Assembly (NCBI RefSeq): GCF_000002425.4 | Contig: NC_037257.1 | Span: forward strand, 10,358,282-10,422,281 | Length of the DNA: 64,000 nucleotides | Source of the DNA: Physcomitrium patens | Taxonomy: Eukaryota; Streptophyta; Bryopsida; Funariales; Funariaceae | Reading direction: 5' to 3' | The notes under the pieces: model-generated | Told to the model about the DNA's origin: nothing | What the model saw: the letters and a program-made list of their open reading frames with translations, nothing else | The model's database searches: none | Part shown: one piece after another, positions 1 through 10,174 of the stretch | How positions within the stretch are numbered: the first letter of the stretch is position 1 | Layout: the number at the start of each line of letters is the position of its first letter | Program-made: the position numbers and the translations under genes

Positions 1-330
1 AAAAAATTAATGCTCAACTTATCTGATCCTCAAACATTGAATCAAGCAATTGACTTTGTTGTGAAGTGCGACAATCATCTTTTTGAATTTCGATCTGAGA
101 ACCATACAAGTGGACCTCAACGTTATTATAATTCAATGGCAATACCAATACCTCTTCAACACATACATTCGGAAGTAGAGGATATGTAAATTGATGCTGT
201 ACGTTTCAAATCTCTTACTGAGCAAGAAAAGACTCGTCGTCGTCAAGAAAGATTGTACTTATATTATAGAGAACCTAAGCACAATACTCAACATTATCCA
301 AAGAAGCAACGCAACCATTAAATGAAGAGT
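1..330 (+). pseudogene. gag C-terminal part with destroyed zinc knuckle (copy A)
   Basis: Frame 1 reads a gag C-terminal segment (LMLNLSDP..., FVVKCDN) and then a basic stretch that aligns with the CCHC zinc knuckle of copy B. Stops lie at about 187-189 and 319-321. The knuckle at about 253-300 reads YLYYREPKHNTQHYP: each position that is Cys in copy B is Tyr here, and the His remains. Copy B has LCLYCGKAKHTAQYC at about 8,430-8,490 on the other strand. The changes are mostly G to A. An RNA-binding knuckle of this form could not hold zinc. Confidence 0.8.
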
Positions 331-410
331 ACGGCCATCAAAGAAGATAGCATGTCGAAAAATGAATTTGTCCAGCTACAATAGGAATCGAGTGGCTGGA
401 ACCTTGTACA

Positions 411-776
411 ATGCCTAGTGAAGGTCCTATCCTCTCATCAGAACCCTCTCTATGTTTTATGATAAATATTATTTTAGGACCTAAATATCTCAAAGCCTCT
501 GCCTTGCTAGATTCAGGAGCCTCAACATGTTTTTTAGATAAAAAATTTGCTAAAAGACATAGCATATTTTTAGTAAAGAAAACTAAACTTGTTCATATAG
601 AAGTCATAGATGGTCATCCGTTGTCTTCAAGAGATATTATTCATGAAATCCTTCCTATAGAAATAGTAACTAATGGTCATAGTAGCTTTATAATGTTTAA
701 TATCATTAGATCTCCTTCTAATCGAGTCATTTTAGGTTTATCATGGCTAAAAAATTATAATCCTAAAATAGATTGA
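411..776 (+). pseudogene. retroviral-type aspartic protease (copy A)
   Basis: Open stretch of 121 codons with the catalytic motif LLDSGAST at about 507-530, followed by a typical protease fold ending in VILGLSWLKNYNPKID. It is the pol protease that would process the Gag-Pol polyprotein. The active-site Asp-Ser-Gly is intact, but the frame closes with a stop at 774-776 where the polyprotein should run on into reverse transcriptase. Confidence 0.85.
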
Positions 777-995
777 ACTTCTCATGGTTTTGACTTTTTT
801 GAAAGTATAACTAAGAGTGTAGTTAATCAAATAGAAAGTCATAAGTCTATTATAATTAAACCTATATTCATAGGTGCAAGTGCTTTCTTGCATGCTGCAA
901 AAGAAGGATCACCTTGTGTCATTTATGCCACACTTGTTTCTATTGGTGGAAAGACTTCAAGTGGCATTCAAAGCCAATATCAAGATTTTTAAAAT

Positions 996-2330
996 ATGTT
1001 TGAGAAAAAGAATGCGGATACTCTTTTAGAACATCCTTCCTATGACTGCTCAATTGACCTTCAAGAAGGAACACAACCGCCATTTGGACCAATCTACAAT
1101 TTATCTCAAAATGAGTTAGCTAAACTCAAGGAGCATATTGAAGATAATTTGGCTAAGAACTTCATACACTATTCCAAATCTCCTACAGGAGCTCAAATTT
1201 TATTTGTGAAGAAAAAAGATGGATCATTGCAGATGTGTGTTGATTATCGAGGACTTAATAAAATCACTATCAAAAACAAGTACCTGCTACCTTTGATATC
1301 TAGACTTCTTAATCAGTTGAATCAAGCTAAGATCTATACAAAAATAGATCTATGGGGAGCATATAATTTGGTATGCATCAAAGAAGGAGATGAATGAAAG
1401 ACTACGTTTCGAACAAGGTATGGACATTTTGAATACAATGCCATGCCTTTTGGACTTACGAATACACCAATAGCATTCCAACATCTAATGAATGATGTTT
1501 TTTGAGAGTTTTTAGATGATTTTATTGTTTGTTACCTAGACGACATCTTAATCTATTTTAAGAATCCAAAAGAATATGAACTTCATACTCGCCAGGTATT
1601 ACAAAAACTAAGAGATGCAAGATTCTATGCCAAGATAGAAAAGTGTGTATTTTACACTACTCAAGTCGACTTCTTAGGATACATCATTTCAAATGATAGA
1701 CTTATAATGGATCCTAAGAAAGTTCAAATTATTATGAATTGGAAGATCACAAAAATGGTAAGAGATGTCCAATATTTTTTGGATTTGCCAACTACTATCA
1801 GATCTTCATCAAAGTCTTCTCTCAAGTTGCAGCTCCACTTACACGTTTGACTTGCAAAGACAAACTTCAATGGAATCAAGAAGCAGAAGTAGCATTTGAA
1901 GCTTTGAAGACATCTTTTATTTTTGAACCAATCTTATATCGCGTCGATATTTCTAAGCCATTTTTTATGGAAATAGACGCATCAAACTTTGCTTTACGTG
2001 CCGTATTATCTTAAATGAGAATAGATGATAAACTTCATCTAATAACTTTTCATTCTAGAAAATTTTTAATAGTCAAGATCAACTACAAGATCCACATCAA
2101 AGAACTTCTTGCAATCATAGATTCGTTTCAAGAATGGCACCATTATCTAGAAGATGCTTCTAGTCTAGTCATAGTGTATACGGATGACAAGAATCTTGAA
2201 TATTTTATGTCAGCATGTGTTTTGAATCATTGCCAAGCCCGTTGGAGTATGTCTTTGTCAAGATTCGAATTCAAGATCACTTATCGACCAAGAAAACAAT
2301 AAGGTTTGTGAGATGCACTCTCTAAATGAT
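996..2330 (+). pseudogene. reverse transcriptase and RNase H (copy A)
   Basis: Reverse transcriptase with recognisable blocks: the N-terminal fingers ([15 protein letters not shown]-like), [29 protein letters not shown], and the catalytic YLDDILIY at about 1,532-1,555. RNase H follows (EIDASNFALRAVLS near 1,970, then HSRKF and the YTDDKNL segment). In-frame stops occur near 1,395, 1,504, 2,012 and 2,300, and the frame shifts near 1,740. The YxDD metal-binding pair is kept while the reading frame is lost, as expected for passive decay. Confidence 0.88.
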
Positions 2331-2574
2331 CTTATCTTTCACCAAATGAAAGAGATGCTACTTTTGATCCACAACGAATATTTTTCTTGAAGCCAGAGTA
2401 TCTTCAGCTTTAAGAAATGAAATCAACACTAACTGTTGATTCAACTTTCATTAAGAAAGTTTAGTCAAGTATGTCTTCTAATCCTCTTATTCATGATATG
2501 AAGAGAAATCCTTCAAAGTTTCATGATACTTCCAATTTTGAATCTAAGAAGAATCTACTATATTTTTTAGGGAT

Positions 2575-3430
2575 GCCTATATGTTCCAAAAGGTGAAGCT
2601 CGATTATGTGTTCTTCAAGCTCATCATGAATTTCCAGCAGCAAGATATTTTGGGTACAATAAAGCTTTGGAACTAATATCTAGGGACTTTTGGTGGCCAC
2701 AAATGTGGAAAGCAGTCAAAGATTTTGTACAATCTTGTGATGTTTGCTCAAGATCAAAAATTCCTCGTCATCGACCTTACGGACTTCTTCAGCCATTACC
2801 CATTCCAGAACAACCATAGTCTTCTATTTCTATGGATTTCATCACGGATCTTCCAATCTCAGGTTCTTATGATTCTATATTTGTGATAGTAGATCGTTTT
2901 ACCAAGATGGCACATTTTGTACTATGTACAAAATCTATCATAAGTGAAGAAACAGCTAAGTTCTTTCTTGACAATATCTATCGCTATCATGGATTACCTA
3001 AGGATATTATATCAGAAAGGAGAACTCAATTTGTATCAAGATTTTGGCGGACTCTTTTCAAGATTCTAAAAGTGGATATAAAACTATCTTCAACATTCCA
3101 TCCTCAAACTGATGGACAAATAGAACGTGTTAATCAAGTTTTGGAGCAATATTTAAGATGTACCATTAACTACCAATAAGATGATTGAACAATTCTTTTG
3201 CCATTGACAGAGTTTGATTAGAATAACACAATACATTCTTCTACAAAATAAACACCTTTTTTTGCTAATTATGGTTATTATCAACGACTTGATACTTTTG
3301 ACTTTTCAAAAGTTGATAATCTTGCTGCGAAAGATTTGACAATTCATTTATCAGAGCTATATGCAACGATGAAGGCGCAGTTACAAGAAGCTTAAGAACA
3401 ACAAAAGCTCAATGCACATGTCTATTGAAA
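2575..3430 (+). pseudogene. integrase, zinc-binding and core domains (copy A)
   Basis: The HHCC zinc-binding domain is at about 2,610-2,760 (HHEFPAARYFGYNKA ... SCDVCSRSK). The core runs from MDFITDLP at 2,832 through DRFTKMAHF, YRYHGLPKDII and HPQTDGQIERVNQ to about 3,180. Of the DDE triad, the first Asp and the final Glu can be seen. In the second catalytic block, where the family has an Asp-Arg-Gly run, the sequence reads SERRTQF, so the second Asp is replaced. Stops occur near 2,818 and 3,177, and several frame breaks follow. Confidence 0.85.
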
Positions 3431-3449
3431 TGAACAACCACCATTCTAC

Positions 3450-3857
3450 ATGGGTAATAAGGTATGGTTACTTTGTCGCAATATCAAGACCACTCATTCT
3501 TGTGACAAGTTGGACTATCAAAGGCTTGGACCATTTTCTATTTTTGCACAAATTTATCCAGTTGCATATCGTTTACATCTACCAGAGTCAATAAAAATCC
3601 ATCCAATATTCCTTGTATCTCTTCTTGAACCATACAAGACAGTAGACATACCAAAAAGAAGACAAGGTCCACTTCTTCTTATAAAAGTAGACAATAATAA
3701 AGAGTTTGAAATAGAAGAAGTCTTAGATTCAAGGCGACGCCAAAATAAATTAGAATATCTTGTCCATTGGCGCGGATATGATATTAGTGAATGCATATGG
3801 GAGCCAATAAAAAATCTTACAAATGCAGCGAAGGCAATGGAGGCTTTTCATCGATGA
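3450..3857 (+). pseudogene. integrase C-terminus with chromodomain (copy A)
   Basis: Open 135-codon stretch. Its first half is the integrase C-terminal domain (GPFSIFAQI, AYRLHLPESIKIHPIFLVSLLEPYK). Its second half is a chromodomain: FEIEEVLDSRR, YLVHWRGY, CIWEP. In the chromovirus family this module is thought to steer insertion toward heterochromatin. The aromatic cage-type residues (Y, W, W) are present. Its stop at 3,855-3,857 is the natural end of pol. Confidence 0.88.
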
Positions 3858-4435
3858 CATTCATCAAAATTAAGATAAAATCCTTCCTTATAAAAGAAAC
3901 AAGATCTAGGTAAGATAACATTCTACTTTCAATCCTTGTCTGTAGCTTCTTTGTAGTTGTGACGCTCATAAAATGGAGAACTAACAACCAGTAGATTCGA
4001 CTCAAGAGCCTTTGTTTGTTGATCTATCGAATAAGATATTACGATTTTCACAACCTTCAAGAAGATGCAATCAAGATGAAGATCTTCAAGAACGACATGT
4101 TCTTCCTCAAATAGATGGCGAGATACAATGCGTTTGGTATCACAACTTTGGAAGGGACTCCCTAAATTTGATGATTTTACTGGAGGTAGGAACAATTCTT
4201 GATGGTGTTCCAAATATTTTATTCGAAGGAAGTTATGAAGGCCTCAACAATGATCAAATAATTGGTTGGTCTTCCTGCCCTAGTATGGGACACTACCGAT
4301 AGTTGAGAGGTCCTATCAATCATCTTCGAAGAGAACAAAGATCAAAGTATGTGGTGAATATAATTTGTCGCATCATAGATTTCCTCAATATATGATTACC
4401 ACTCTTCGTAGAACTCGTCTCTACAAGGAGGGTAA
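3858..4435 (+). other. 3' non-coding part of copy A with polypurine-like tract
   Basis: Between the pol stop and the LTR there are about 580 bp. One open stretch at 4,012-4,302 (96 codons, acidic) matches nothing I know and is probably chance or an accessory remnant. The purine-rich run at about 4,424-4,432 sits directly before the LTR start, where the plus-strand primer of an LTR retrotransposon is expected. Confidence 0.5.
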
Positions 4436-5458
4436 TATCATTGACATATGCATGTAAGCCAATAATTACATGTATAAATAGGTAGAAGTAACTAAAAGTA
4501 GGTAAAAATAAGTCAATTCTATAGTATTTGATATAGAAGCTTCCTAGAAGCTTTATAGATGCTGCTTTGACTTTATAGGTGTCTTTAATTGACTTTTTGG
4601 GATTAGAAACGTGGTCAACAAGTTGGCCATGTGTCAAACATATTGTTAGCTTGAAGACCAAGCTAACTTTGTGGCCTACATGTAAAAAAACTTACCTTGT
4701 AAGTCAACGCATGTGTCCTACAAAGTCAACACATATTGGAGGTCCTATAGAACATCGCCACATTATCGTATTACATGCTTTTCTGCTCGAGAATGCGTCG
4801 GGCGTCTGGCTGTAGAAGGTAGTATGGAGATTCGCCAATAGTCAAGCAGTCTATCAGTTTTAGACTGCTGGAATATAAATGACTGCAAGAATACACCATA
4901 AATCTATACGGATGCCCTTCGACTGCTTGTCGAAGTCCTTTTTGCCCCAGCCAGTAGGTCTCTAGGCATTACAAAGAACCCCGAACAACCCAATCTGCTA
5001 ATCTCCGATACCGCTTTGTACTTACGATCTTGAATCCACTGACAGTCTTGTAAGATTAACCCAATAAATTTCATTCACTCCGCATACTCAATCCTATAGA
5101 CACCTTTTTAATCCTTCAATCACAGACGTAACTCGATTTCACAAAACAGTCAGAGTAATCAAACCCACTTCATTAAAAATCCCAATTCACCATTACAACA
5201 CTGACTTCAGCAATGATTGCCTCTGTCTTTCCAAAACTCTATGAAGAAGAAAAATCCAATTCTCTGTCTTTTCTTCCCCGATCCCGAAGCATGAAGCCCC
5301 TCTCCAATTCCCCTGATCTTCAAAAACCTCTAATGAAACCGAACTAGTAACCTTGAAAAAAAACTTGAAGCTAGCTCTTCGATCTAAAAACCCTCCCCCC
5401 CCCCCTCTGATCTCTTCTTCCCCTAACCTTATCCTCTGAATTTCTTCAATCTTCCATC

Positions 5459-5525
5459 TTAGATCCGGAATTGGCTCCCATCGTCAGAGCTTAGATCCGA
5501 AATTGGCTCTCGTCGTCAGAGCTTT
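5459..5525 (+). repeat. two-copy tandem repeat of about 33 bp
   Basis: The unit beginning TTAGATCCGGAATTGGCTC and ending in CGTCAGAGC occurs twice in a row with a few mismatches, inside the 1,382-bp insertion. Confidence 0.75.
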
Positions 5526-5582
5526 CAAAACGGCACAGAGAATAGGACAGCCTGAAACAGAATCGAAACCCCATACTCGGAT

Positions 5583-5880
5583 CCACATTGAGTTGCCCGA
5601 CCAATTCAGGTCTCATATTGGGTAAGAGGACCCGTAGTAACCTGGATGTTCCCGTAATCAGACTGCATTGGGTTGCCCGACCAATGCAGGTCTCATATTG
5701 GGTAAGATGCCCGTAGTAACCTCGATGTTCCCGTAATTACTCTGCATTGGGTTGCCCGACCAATACAGGTCTCATATTGGATAAGACGACCTGGAGTAAG
5801 ACCTGGATTTTCTCGTAATCAGACTGCATTGGATTGCCCGACCAATGTAGGTCTCATGTTGGGTAAGAGGACCCGGATTG
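5583..5880 (+). repeat. four-copy tandem repeat, period about 80 bp
   Basis: The core TTGCCCGACCAAT followed by CAGGTCTCATATTGGGTAAG starts at 5,593, 5,673, 5,752 and 5,834, giving spacings of 80, 79 and 82 bp. Copies differ at scattered positions. It lies inside the 1,382-bp insertion and is probably a subterminal or regulatory array of that element. Confidence 0.85.
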
Positions 5881-6383
5881 GATTCTCAAAATTAGATCCA
5901 ATTGGCTCTTCGAACCAGGCTCACCCGTCGCGTGAATTGGTCCTTTTCCTTCCTGCTGACTCCCGTTATTGGAATCGAACGGAGCATTTCAGTATGCCCC
6001 AGCTCACTGTAACGGGGTGACTGAACCTGACCACTCAGTATTTGCACTGGAGTTGGTCGTTGCTCCCAATATTCGAGGTAACTGAATATTAATAAAAGTC
6101 CCTTTTCTTTATATTTTCACGGTATACTCGTGTTACAACACGATAACATAACTCCTAGTTAGATAGTATATATAGAGACAAGAGTGAAGCCTTCTTCACT
6201 CTTGTCAATTCTTTTCTTGCTTCTAGTCTAGTTTCAAGGGTCTTTAGTTTTCTTGGCTTTTGACAATAGCTATTCCAGTTTCTTTCTTTATATATATATA
6301 TATCAATTTATTTCTATTTTTTCATCTTTCTATGAGAGAAGTCTCACTTATTTATTTGTCTTTATCATATTCTTGTCCTTGAC

Positions 6384-6900
6384 ATCTTATTGATACTTCA
6401 TGGTACATCTCAAATACTACTTTAAAACTTGATTTATCCATTTTGTTTGTCCATTTTGAGGATAAAAAGCCAAAGGTAGTTTTATATCTATCTTCAATAT
6501 CTTAAAAAGACTTCTTCAAAATCTTGATAAAAATTGTGTTCCTTTGTCTGATATAATATCCCTTTATAATCCTTGATAGTGATAGATGTTGTCAAGGAAG
6601 AGTTTAGTTGTTCTTTCACCTATGATAGATTTTGTACATGGTACAAGATGTGCCATCTTGGTGAAACAATCTACAATCACAAACATAGAATCATATGAAC
6701 TTGAAATTGAAAGATCTGTGATAAAATCCATAAAAACAAAAGACCATGGTTGTTCTAGTATAAATAATGGTTGGAAGAGTCTATAAGATCAATGACGAGG
6801 ATTTTTTGATCTTGAATAAACATCACATGTCTATACAAATTTATTAACAACCTTCTACATTTGATGCTACCAAAAATCTTTGGATATAAGCTTCAAAGTC
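6384..6900 (-). pseudogene. integrase core remnant (copy B)
   Basis: The - strand reads YDSMFVIVDCFTKMAHL, then a broken core ending in a region homologous to the TDGQ-ERVNQ block of copy A. Homology between A and B ends at the shared AATAAGATG (3,177-3,185 in A; 6,383-6,391 in B). Confidence 0.75.
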
Positions 6901-7049
6901 TTATTATATCCAAAATGTCTTGCTACTAGAAAATTATGACAAGCTTCAAGAGCACATAATTGTGCTTCTCCTTTTGGAACATATAAGTATCTTTCAAAAT
7001 AGAGTAGGTTTTTTTTAATATCAAAAACAATTGTTACAATCCCATATCT

Positions 7050-7700
7050 CTAAATTTTTGTAACACATGACTAACATGAATTTCATAGTCTTTTGTGTTC
7101 TAAGAGTAGATTAAAATGTCATCTAAGTAATAGATAACAAAATCATCTAGAAATTCACAAAAAATATCATTCATAAGATGTTGAAAAGTAGTTGGTACAT
7201 TCGTGAGTCCAAAAGGCATGACATTATATTCAAAGTGTCCATACCTTGTTCGAAATGCAGTCTTTCATTCATCTCCTTCTTTAATATAGATCAGATTGTA
7301 TATTCTTTGTAGATCTATTTTTATATAGATCTTAGCTTCATTTAATTCATCTAAAAGTCCAGATATCAAAGGCAGAGGATATCTATTCTTGATGGTAATC
7401 TTATTGAATCTTCAATAATCCACACATATTGACAATGATCCATATTTTTTCTTCACAAATAAGATAGGAGTTCTTGCAAGAGATTTTGAATGGCATATGA
7501 AATTCTTGGCCAAATTTTCATTAATATACTTCTTGAATTCAGTCAACTCATTTTGTGATAAACTATAGATTGGACCAAATGGTAGCTGAGTTCCTTCTTT
7601 AAGATCAATTGAGCAATCATATGGATAATGCTCCAGGATAATATCTACATTCTTCTTTTCAAAAACATCTTGAAAATCTTCATATTGACTTGGAATTTCA
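7050..7700 (-). pseudogene. reverse transcriptase remnant (copy B)
   Basis: Minus-strand translation shows the catalytic [10 protein letters not shown] at about 7,100-7,130, preceded by [13 protein letters not shown]-type and GDE / [16 protein letters not shown] blocks up to about 7,560. Stops and indels break the frame. Confidence 0.82.
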
Positions 7701-7900
7701 CTTGAAAACTTTCCATCATTTAAAATAGATGTGGTGTAAATAATAAAAGACGATCATTTTTTTTGTACCATGCAAAAATACTTTTGCACCTACAAGTATA
7801 GGTTTGGCTACACTAAGCTCATGGCTTTCTACTAGATTAGGAAAACTCTTAATGATATTTGAAAAAAAATTAAGTTTATGAGAAATCTAATTTATTACAA

Positions 7901-8036
7901 AATTATATTTTTTTTATCCATAATAAACCTAAAATAACTTTATTAGAGTGAGATCTAATTATATTAAAAATTATATTTTTTTTATCCATAATAAACCTAA
8001 AATAAATTTATTAGAGTGAGATCTAATTATATTAAA
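7901..8036. repeat. two-copy 68-bp tandem duplication inside copy B
   Basis: The unit starting AATTATATTTTTTTTATCC and containing TTATTAGAGTGAGATCTAATT occurs at 7,901-7,968 and again at 7,969-8,036 with very few differences. A partial third copy begins at 8,037. It sits in the protease region of copy B and looks like slippage after the element died. Confidence 0.88.
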
Positions 8037-8039
8037 AAT

Positions 8040-9433
8040 TATACAACTATTATGACCATTTATTATTACATCTATAAGAAGTATTTTATGAGTAATATCT
8101 CTAAAAAATAATGGATGACCGTCTATGACTTCTACGTGTATGGGTTTAGTTTTTTGTATTAACTATATATTATGACTATGAATAAATTCTTCATCTAAAA
8201 AATAAGCTGAGGCTCTTAAATTTATTAAAGCACAGGCTTTGTGATTATCAGATCCTAAACGCACATCTATTATAAAACAAGGAGATGGTTTTGAGGAGAG
8301 AATAGGACCTTTATTATGAATTGTACAAGATTCTATCTGCACAATTCCTATTGTAGTTGGGCAAATTTATTTTTTGACATATTTTTATCTTTGACAACAG
8401 TACTCTTTATTTTGTAGTTGAGTCGTTTCTTTGGACAATATTGAGCAGTGTGCTTAGCTTTTCCACAATATAAACATAGTCTTTCTTAAGGTTGACAAGT
8501 CTTTTCTTGTTCAGTAAGAAGTCTAAAACATACTACATCAATTTGCATATCTTTCACTTCTAAATAATTAAATTAAAAAGTCATTGGTATCATCATTGAA
8601 TTGTAACAATGTTGAGGTTTCCTTGTATGATTCTGAGATCAAAACTCAAAAAGTCGATTGTCACATTTTACAACAAAGTCAATTACTTCACTATATATGT
8701 GAGGATCAGATAAATTGAGCATCAATTTCTTTACTTCATATGAGAATCTGTAGAGAAATTGGCTGATGAGTGCTGGATCATCCCACTTGATAATTGTCAC
8801 TAATTGCCAAAATTGTGAAGCATATAATGTCACTAATCGATTGCCTTGTCGCAAGATATAAATCTTATTAGTTACAACAGAGATTGCATCATGTTTTTTA
8901 TACATAGATCAAAACTCTACTAAAAATACTTCCAAGTTATCTAATATTAGATAATGTTATTCAAAAAATGATAAAAAATATAATAAAGTAGAACCTCAAA
9001 GTAGTGTTTCAATAAACTTGACTTGTGATTCTTGAGTTGGATAACTTTGAGGTTGTAGTTCAATTACCAATTGTACTTGATTGATGAATCTTTAAAACTT
9101 GAATCTTGTGCTATCAAACTTCTTAAGCAATTCAATTTTTAGTTCTTTGAAACTTAAATAATATTTTATTGTAGGAACAATAGTATGGCTTAGTGTAGAT
9201 GTCTAAGCAACTCCAATTATCTCTATATCTTCATTGCCTAATAATCTTGTTGCTCTTTGTGGTGGTAGATTGAGTTGATGCATTACAAGCATTAACTCTT
9301 TCATTTTCTCTTGCATTTGAGCCATTTTATTCTTCATTTTAGCAAGCTCTACTATGCTAACACAATAAAAAAATAAAAAAAAAAGAAAAAAAAAGAAAAA
9401 AAAAAAGATGGTGTCTATTTTCACAAAATACAA
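8040..9433 (-). pseudogene. gag and protease remnants (copy B)
   Basis: On the - strand 9,433-9,203 encodes a gag N-terminal coiled-coil type segment (VELAKMKNKMAQMQEKMKEL), carrying a poly-A/G tract at about 9,370-9,408. 8,905-8,639 encodes the matrix/capsid segment that matches the start of copy A (LNLSDPHI, FVVKCDNRLFEF). A CCHC zinc knuckle follows at about 8,430-8,490 with its Cys and His residues preserved. The protease near 8,060-8,250 retains EVIDGHPL and SAYFLDEEF segments. Confidence 0.8.
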
Positions 9434-9514
9434 TACTCAAGAATAAAAAATAAAATAAAATCTAGAAATAATATTTGTTTAGAAGAAAGTAATCCACAAC
9501 TTCTAATACGATTA

Positions 9515-10140
9515 TGTCTTATCAAGGGAAAGGAGTAATCCACTCTTAATCAAGAAAGAACAAAGCTTTAGTATTATATGTGTATTCTTGTCAATCTATT
9601 AAGGACACAAACTAGAAGAAGATATATAAACTTATGGAATTTATGTCAAAAAGAAAGTCAAAAAATAGAAGAAAGTATGTATATTCAAGGAAGAACTAGA
9701 ATAGCTATTGTCAAAGACTAAAAAACAAAAGTCTCTTGAAACTAGACTAAAAGCAAAAAAAGAGTTGACAAGAGTGAACAAGGCTTCACTTTTTTCTCTA
9801 TATATACTACTTAATTAAAAATTATGTGGTAATATGTTGTAGGACCTATAATATGTGTCCAACTTACAGGACACATATCTAATTTACAAGGCAAGTTACC
9901 TAGGTGTACACCATATGCCCAACTTATGCTACAAGTGGTCGACATGTGGATACGTGGCTTCCTTGTTGGCTAAGTTTTTAACTTACCAATCACCTATAGA
10001 CATGTATAAAGGCAAAGCAACGTCTATGAAGCTTCTAGGAAGCTTTCTATAAGATATTATCATATTTATCTACTTTGACTTACTTCTATCTATTCTTATT
10101 AATTAGATAATTATCTAGATAAATATGTATGTCCATGACA
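9515..10140 (-). repeat. 5' LTR of copy B
   Basis: In element sense it starts TGTCATGGACATAC at 10,140 and runs to about 9,515. There a sequence loosely like a primer-binding site complementary to initiator tRNA-Met follows (about 9,500-9,511, roughly 8 of 12 positions). A TATATATAG box with nearby GTGAAGCC...CACTCTTG lies mid-LTR and could be the core promoter. Confidence 0.75.
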
Positions 10141-10174
10141 GTTATTCAAAAAAACTACATCATCCAAAGATGAT

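Larger units (their letters stand above)
4764..6145. mobile_element. 1,382-bp insertion with short inverted ends, non-autonomous
   Basis: The block interrupts the LTR of copy A. The outer sequence duplicates ACAT (4,760-4,763 and 6,146-6,149), which fits a 4-bp target duplication. The ends are inverted: TATCGT at the left, ACGATA at the right, with weaker similarity further in. Base composition is near balanced, unlike the AT-rich host LTR, so the insertion looks younger. No long reading frame is present (longest 63 codons). Inside are two sets of tandem repeats. The class is uncertain, because a 4-bp duplication with these ends fits none of the common DNA-transposon superfamilies cleanly. 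A solo LTR of another family was considered but the ends are not TG...CA. Confidence 0.65.
1..6384 (+). mobile_element. Ty3/gypsy chromovirus copy A, 5'-truncated by window edge, decayed
   Basis: LTR retrotransposon read in the + direction. Order seen: gag tail, aspartic protease, reverse transcriptase, RNase H, integrase, chromodomain, purine-rich stretch, 3' LTR. This order, with a C-terminal chromodomain, marks the chromovirus branch of Ty3/gypsy. All domains carry stop codons or frame breaks, so the copy cannot be active. The 5' LTR and most of gag lie left of position 1. The right end falls near 6,384, where sequence homologous to the integrase of copy B resumes, so copy A appears to be inserted in copy B. 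The purine-rich tract at about 4,424-4,432, just before the LTR, fits a polypurine tract. Confidence 0.9.
4436..6384 (+). repeat. 3' LTR of copy A, split by an insertion
   Basis: The two halves, 4,436-4,763 and 6,146-about 6,384, line up with the reverse complement of the LTR of copy B (about 9,515-10,140) and with the copies at about 10.2, 11.3 and 28.5 kb. Shared blocks include the segments around GAAGCTTCCTAGAAGCTTT, GGCCATGTG, GGAGGTCCTATAGAACAT, TAGATAGTATATATAG and AGTGAAGCCTTCTTCACTCTTG. Removing 4,764-6,145 plus one ACAT restores colinearity with the other copies. The left end reads TA instead of the usual TG, and the right end is approximate. Confidence 0.8.
6384..10140 (-). mobile_element. 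Ty3/gypsy chromovirus copy B, opposite orientation, interrupted
   Basis: Second member of the same family, read on the - strand from its 5' LTR (9,515-10,140) through gag, protease, reverse transcriptase and RNase H to integrase. It stops at about 6,384, at a point matching copy A position 3,185 or so. The chromodomain and 3' LTR are absent at this edge. Because copy A's LTR abuts that point, the simplest reading is that copy A inserted into copy B and that the missing part of B lies left of the window. All frames are broken by stops. Confidence 0.87.

Noticed and set aside
4764-6145. Reading the inserted block as a solo LTR of another retrotransposon
   Set aside because: Its ends do not start TG and end CA at the duplication borders; they are inverted TATCGT/ACGATA instead.
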